From: an uncultured Erysipelotrichaceae bacterium
Lineage (GTDB): Bacteria; Bacillota_I; Bacilli_A; RFN20; CAG-826
NCBI GenBank assembly: GCA_902791085.1
Contig: CADAUN010000030.1
Span: forward strand, 1 to 10,785
Length of the DNA stretch: 10,785 nt
Reading direction: 5' to 3'
Positions 7,092 to 10,785 of the stretch are shown in pieces. The position numbers were made by a program, and so were the translations under genes. Position 1 is the stretch's first letter. Every line of letters starts with the position of its first letter. The notes under the pieces are model-generated. The model searched no databases. It had not been told where the DNA came from and worked only from the letters and a program-made list of their open reading frames with translations.

Positions 7092-8384
7092 ATGAAGAAA
7101 AACATCAAACTTCTCATCGCAAGTGGTGCGCTTTTAGCTTCCACTTTGGCCTCCTGCGGCGGTGGCACTGGCAACGCAATCGACGCAACCGTACCGGATC
7201 TTCCAGCCAACGCGTATGTTTATCGTGGCGAACAATCCAAGACAAAGGTTATGTTCTATAGCGCTGTCATCTACACGCTTCGTGACGAGGCTCGTGCCTA
7301 TATCGGAAAGGGCAAATTCGGCATTAAGCCCGGCGACAGCGAAGATACGATGTTAAAAAAGCTTCATGACGCCAATGCGATTTGGGGCCATATGTCTACC
7401 ACCTCTTCAGCAGGTTTCGTCTATCCGACTTATTATCTCTATCAACATGGCTATACGCTTGGCTTCAAGACGCGCAGCGAATATAACGCTCTTTCGGAAG
7501 AAGACAAAGCCAAAGCAATGATTGGTGTGGAGCAAGGCACCTATCCGGATGGCGTTGATGGTTTAATGACCGGCACCTTCGATGTCACTTGCGGCTTTAT
7601 GGATACCCGTTATGGCAGTGCTTTTGTCCAAGACGGCGGGAAATACCATAACAATGAAAAACTTTTCACCAATACCTATACCATCGCGGTGACCGATCCT
7701 ATCATGAACGACACCATTTCGATCCGCGCTTCATTAAGCGAGGCCAAACGTGAAGCCATCAAGACTGCTTTCAAAGCAGCAGTTGAAGACGGCGATATCA
7801 AAACAGAAGGCACCGGCGCCTATCTTTTGTATCAAATTTATAGCCATACTGGCTATGTAGATGCCAAGGATTCTGACTATGATTCCGCGAAAAACATGTA
7901 CGTTTGGTCTGAAAAACAAAAAGGCAATACAGTCACCATTCCAACCGACGTCACATGGGATGCTAAAGACACGACAGATGAGAATAATGTCATCAACATC
8001 CAATTAGTTCCTTCAAACGACGCTCAAACTTTGGAAAATCGTGCTAAAGCCTTAGCTCCTATTTTAAAGCGCTTCACAAATGACAAATATACCTTCAATA
8101 TCACACCTGGCACTTCTCAAGGCGGCTATGAAACTCCGACTCAAGCGTTGGTGGCAGGCCAAACGGATGCTGTCTTCCTTCCTGCGGCTTCTTATGCTTC
8201 TGCTTTTGTTGCCCATCCCGGAAAGGTAGAGGTTTTGCTTTCTGCTGCTCGTGCTGGCTACAAAGTGCAAGCGGACGACTTTGCTGGCAATGGTTCTAGC
8301 GAAATGTTCGATGAAGCCCACAAAATCCTTCAACGCAAAGCCATGAATGGCGAAGTGGATGCCAGCGGCAAAGATCTTTATTAA
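7092..8384 (+). CDS. phnD: PhnD-like ABC transporter substrate-binding lipoprotein with permuted domain order
   Basis: Extracytoplasmic receptor of an importer of the phosphonate/phosphate-ester class; the substrate is unknown. I place the start at ATG 7092 (430 residues), not the in-frame ATG 7053, because 7092 has RBS AAAGGAA eight bases upstream and puts the charged MKKNIK start directly before the signal peptide (lipobox LASC, Cys22). Family motifs are clear but in unusual order. The segment that normally follows the first lobe comes first: YSAVIY at 56-61, STTSSAG at 102-108 (usually STSG), GVDGLMTGTFDV at 154-165 and DPIMNDTISIRASLSE at 202-217. The segment that normally starts a PhnD protein comes last: IQLVPSNDAQTLENRAKALAP at about 303-323, QALVAGQTDAVFLPAASY at 351-368, and KVEVLLSAARAGY at 378-390. 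Ordinary PhnD is about 300-340 residues, so this one is also long. Followed by the ATPase after 58 bases. The symbol denotes the family only. Confidence 0.88.
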   Translation: MKKNIKLLIASGALLASTLASCGGGTGNAIDATVPDLPANAYVYRGEQSKTKVMFYSAVIYTLRDEARAYIGKGKFGIKPGDSEDTMLKKLHDANAIWGHMSTTSSAGFVYPTYYLYQHGYTLGFKTRSEYNALSEEDKAKAMIGVEQGTYPDGVDGLMTGTFDVTCGFMDTRYGSAFVQDGGKYHNNEKLFTNTYTIAVTDPIMNDTISIRASLSEAKREAIKTAFKAAVEDGDIKTEGTGAYLLYQIYSHTGYVDAKDSDYDSAKNMYVWSEKQKGNTVTIPTDVTWDAKDTTDENNVINIQLVPSNDAQTLENRAKALAPILKRFTNDKYTFNITPGTSQGGYETPTQALVAGQTDAVFLPAASYASAFVAHPGKVEVLLSAARAGYKVQADDFAGNGSSEMFDEAHKILQRKAMNGEVDASGKDLY

Positions 8385-8442
8385 TCCTCCTCTCTTCTAA
8401 ATCACTCAATATCGTGTTCCTCACGGTTGCCGGAGATACCCT

Positions 8443-9342
8443 ATGATCGAAATTAAAAATGTTACCAAAGTTTATCCCAATGGTTTTACTGCCTTAAAGA
8501 ATGTCAATTTGACGATTCAAGATGGCGAATTCGTTTCGATTATCGGGCTCTCCGGCGCCGGGAAGAGCACTTTGATTCGTTGCATCAACCGGATGCACGA
8601 AATCACTGAGGGGCAAATCTTAATCCCTAATCCGGTGATTTATGAGATGACGCCAGAAGAACGAAAAAAATATGACGCCGTTCAAGCGGATCCTTCTTTA
8701 GCAGAAAAAGATCCTTCGCTCAAACGTCTTCTCAACATTCCTCCCAAAGTCGACATCTCCAAATTGAAAGGCAAGAAACTTCGCCAGGCCCGCAAAAACA
8801 TCGGCATGATTTTCCAGTCTTTCAATTTGGTGAAACGTTCCACGGTCTATAAAAATGTCTTGGCAGGCCGTGTTGGTTATCACAATACCTTAGAAACGAT
8901 GTTCGGCATTTATACCAAAGACGAAAAAATGTTGGCGTTACGCAACATGGAAAAACTTGGCATTTTGGACAAAGCATATGTCCGTGCCGATCAACTTTCT
9001 GGCGGCCAGCAACAGCGCGTTGCTTTAGCGCGCGCCTTAACGCAAGAATCTCACCTCATCTTGGCGGACGAGCCCGTTGCTTCTTTGGATCCGGTGACGA
9101 CCATCAGCGTTATGGACGATTTCACTCGTATCAATAAAACCGGCATTACGATTTTGGCCAACATGCATCACGTTGATTTGGCAAAACGTTATTCTACCCG
9201 TATCATCGGCATTCGTGCAGGAGAAGTGGTCTATGATGGTCCTTCTTCTGCGGTCACAGATGAAGTCACCATGAAGATTTATGGCCGGGCATTGAATAAA
9301 AACGAGAATCTCGGAATTGAAGAAGGTGAGGCTAGCAAATGA
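8443..9342 (+). CDS. phnC: PhnC-like ABC transporter ATP-binding protein with an extra internal segment
   Basis: The cytoplasmic ATPase that powers the importer. All nucleotide-binding motifs are intact: Walker A GLSGAGKST at 35-43 (Lys41), Q-loop Gln125 in GMIFQSFNLV, signature LSGGQQ at 185-190, Walker B LILADE at 205-210 (Glu210 catalytic), D-loop SLDP at 214-217 and switch His242 in NMHHVDLAKRY. The GMIFQSFNLV and HxVDLA segments are typical of the PhnC subfamily rather than generic ABC ATPases. The length is 299 residues, against about 250 for most PhnC proteins. The excess is mainly a charged segment at about 65-105 (containing TPEERKKYDAVQADPS and KRLLNIPPKVD), placed between the strand after Walker A and the conserved KLKGKKLRQAR. 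The RBS GGAGA lies at 8432-8436, six bases before ATG; the 58-base gap from the receptor holds only a small CGTG/CACG hairpin. It overlaps the next gene by four bases. The symbol is at family level. Confidence 0.95.
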   Translation: MIEIKNVTKVYPNGFTALKNVNLTIQDGEFVSIIGLSGAGKSTLIRCINRMHEITEGQILIPNPVIYEMTPEERKKYDAVQADPSLAEKDPSLKRLLNIPPKVDISKLKGKKLRQARKNIGMIFQSFNLVKRSTVYKNVLAGRVGYHNTLETMFGIYTKDEKMLALRNMEKLGILDKAYVRADQLSGGQQQRVALARALTQESHLILADEPVASLDPVTTISVMDDFTRINKTGITILANMHHVDLAKRYSTRIIGIRAGEVVYDGPSSAVTDEVTMKIYGRALNKNENLGIEEGEASK

Positions 9343-10241
9343 GTGCTTCTGACGTAACTCAAAAACCTTCCTTACGAGAACGGCTACGTTATCAAACCGT
9401 CACCATCGACCTTTCGCCGAATCATGACGGTTCGATGATGCGTTCCATTCAAAAACCGCGGCATTTAGGCCGTTATTTGGCTGCCGCTATCGCCATCTTG
9501 ATTTTGGTGCTTTGTTTTTGTTCCATCAACTATTCCACCTTCCAAGGCTTTAAATGGGATCAATTAGGCGCCATTTTTAGCGATATGTTTAACCCGCTTC
9601 CTAATTCTTTAAAGACATGGGATGCTTATTGGTCCTATATGTGGGGTGAGGCTATACAAGCCATTTGGCTCACGAACGAAATGTGCTTCATCGGCGTGAT
9701 TTTGGGTGCCGTTCTTTCGATCCCGATTTATTATTTGTGCGCGAGCAATATCAACCATAATCGGGTTTTGCGTGGTGTTTTTCGTGTGATTAACGATATT
9801 CTTCGTACCATTCCTCAGATGGTAATGGCTTTGATTCTTCGCTTGTTCTTTGGCCCTACCTTGGTAACAGGCATTGCTTCTATCATCGTTTTCACATCGG
9901 GCATTATGTATCAATTGATGTACGAATATATTGAAACTTTAGAATTATCGCCTTTTGAAGCCATTCGAAGCAATGGCGGTGATACGATTCAATGCATTCG
10001 TTTAAGCGTTCATCCCGAAGTGCAGCCGATGTTCTTTGCGAATTTGCTTTATACTTTCGAAATCAACATTCGCGCTTCTGTGATTTTGGGTTACGTTGGC
10101 GCCGGTGGTTACGGATTCTTGCTGAAGACAAACTTTGGCTCTGGTTATTATGACAAAATCGGCGCCATGATGATTCCGCTTTTTGTGGAAGTCATCTTTT
10201 TGCAGATTATTTCTAACGCCATGGGGAGGAAATCCAAATGA
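9339..10241 (+). CDS. phnE: PhnE-like ABC transporter permease, first copy
   Basis: An inner-membrane permease of 300 residues, forming half of the translocation channel. It starts in a 4-base ATGA overlap with the ATPase gene, with RBS AAGGTGAGG at 9323-9331. A 45-residue cytoplasmic N-terminus precedes TM1 (about 46-64), followed by an extracytoplasmic stretch and further hydrophobic segments near 104-135, 145-172, 176-195, 233-257 and 275-293. PhnE landmarks are LRTIPQMVMALIL at 155-167, the EAA loop that contacts the ATPase (YIETLELSPFEAIRSNGG, about 197-214), and YTFEINIRASVILGYVGAGG at 238-257. The family more often has Glu where this protein has Gln160. The second permease follows in another ATGA overlap, so the channel is probably a heterodimer of the two. 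The symbol is at family level; phosphonate specificity is not shown. Confidence 0.94.
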   Translation: MSASDVTQKPSLRERLRYQTVTIDLSPNHDGSMMRSIQKPRHLGRYLAAAIAILILVLCFCSINYSTFQGFKWDQLGAIFSDMFNPLPNSLKTWDAYWSYMWGEAIQAIWLTNEMCFIGVILGAVLSIPIYYLCASNINHNRVLRGVFRVINDILRTIPQMVMALILRLFFGPTLVTGIASIIVFTSGIMYQLMYEYIETLELSPFEAIRSNGGDTIQCIRLSVHPEVQPMFFANLLYTFEINIRASVILGYVGAGGYGFLLKTNFGSGYYDKIGAMMIPLFVEVIFLQIISNAMGRKSK

Positions 10242-10785
10242 AACTTACCTTTGGCATTAGTACCCTTTGCTTATTGGTTGCCGCCATTGCAATGGCAATT
10301 TATGAATATTTGCGTTATCGACAAGCCAAGCATTATCCCAATGCGGAAAACGCTTATCATAATCGCCCCTTAAATTGGCTGACTGACTTATTCTTTTTCT
10401 TAGCGCTCATCTCTTCTTTCGTTTATCTTCATTTCGATTTAAACATGAATGATGAATTTAGCGTTAGCGGGAATCCCAAACAAGGCTTTTATAACCTTGG
10501 ATTGCTGTTTCAGCCAGATTGGGAGTTCTTCTTTGGCTATGGCAGCTATGCATTCGACGAAAGCGTGGTTTGGTTTATTATCAAAACCTTTGGCATTTCT
10601 TATATTGGCACTTTGCTTGCTTCTTTATTGGCGATTCCCTTCGGTTTATTGGCTTCGCATAAGCTTTTTGGCAACATTGCTTGGCCGTTTGAAATCATTT
10701 TGATTGCCATTCGTACCGTTCCTGAGCTCATCTTTGCTTTGATTTTGATTCGTTTTACCGGTTTCAGCTATATTTCGGGCATTTT
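10238..10785 (+). CDS. phnE: PhnE-like ABC transporter permease, second copy, cut off by window edge
   Basis: The frame is open from ATG 10238 to the window end, giving 182 residues without the C-terminal half. The start is well supported by RBS GGGGAGGA at 10223-10230 and the 4-base ATGA overlap with the first permease. Residues about 4-25 form TM1, and 47-66 form a second hydrophobic segment. A longer extracytoplasmic stretch rich in Phe and Asp follows (about 67-110), then membrane segments near 112-140 and 148-172. The family landmark is IRTVPELIFALILI at 158-171, the counterpart of LRTIPQMVMALIL in the first permease. The EAA loop and the EINIR-VGAGG region lie outside the window. Two permeases after one PhnC is a known arrangement for this transporter class. 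The partner of the first permease in a heterodimeric channel is the simplest role. Confidence 0.92.
   Translation, partial: MKLTFGISTLCLLVAAIAMAIYEYLRYRQAKHYPNAENAYHNRPLNWLTDLFFFLALISSFVYLHFDLNMNDEFSVSGNPKQGFYNLGLLFQPDWEFFFGYGSYAFDESVVWFIIKTFGISYIGTLLASLLAIPFGLLASHKLFGNIAWPFEIILIAIRTVPELIFALILIRFTGFSYISGI

Overview
The window looks like chromosomal DNA from a low-to-moderate G+C bacterium with a single membrane, probably an uncultivated relative of the Bacilli, Erysipelotrichia or Acholeplasma lineages. The evidence is four serine-linker lipoproteins plus a lipoprotein transport receptor, all with clear lipoboxes, good AGGAGG-type ribosome binding sites, tight gene packing, and a transporter of the PhnD-PhnC-PhnE-PhnE kind. 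Genes end with TGA as well as TAA and TAG, so TGA is a stop here and the code is not the Mycoplasma/Spiroplasma one. The lineage is an inference from style only.

Layout. On the minus strand, 2345 to 1 carries two coupled lipoprotein genes; the second runs off the left edge and has a bacterial Ig-like (Big_2) domain. A 110-base divergent region separates them from a plus-strand cytoplasmic M29 aminopeptidase (2456-3682). Next come a small Ser-rich lipoprotein (3764-4550), whose reading frame is broken in a run of five G, and a 776-residue lipoprotein (4557-6887). A strong intrinsic terminator follows at 6893-6950. After a promoter and a 120-base leader that can fold, a transport operon begins: a PhnD-like lipoprotein receptor (7092-8384), a PhnC-like ATPase (8443-9342) and two PhnE-like permeases (9339-10241, and 10238 to beyond the right edge), the last three joined by 4-base ATGA overlaps.

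How they work together. The receptor, ATPase and two permeases make a complete importer of the phosphonate/phosphate-ester type; the substrate cannot be read from the sequence. The surface lipoproteins share design: signal peptide, Ser-rich tether, and beta-rich repeats of unknown function. The two larger complete ones (1002-2345 and 4557-6887) appear to be relatives of each other. The aminopeptidase has no evident functional link to its neighbours.

Most notable points: the receptor appears to be circularly permuted relative to ordinary PhnD proteins; the small lipoprotein has a one-base frame break in a setting that resembles the prfB recoding site in geometry but could simply be an indel; the PhnC ATPase carries an extra segment of roughly 35-40 residues; and the receptor mRNA leader can form a three-way junction that I cannot assign to a known riboswitch class. 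I saw no tRNA, rRNA, CRISPR array, insertion sequence or attachment site.
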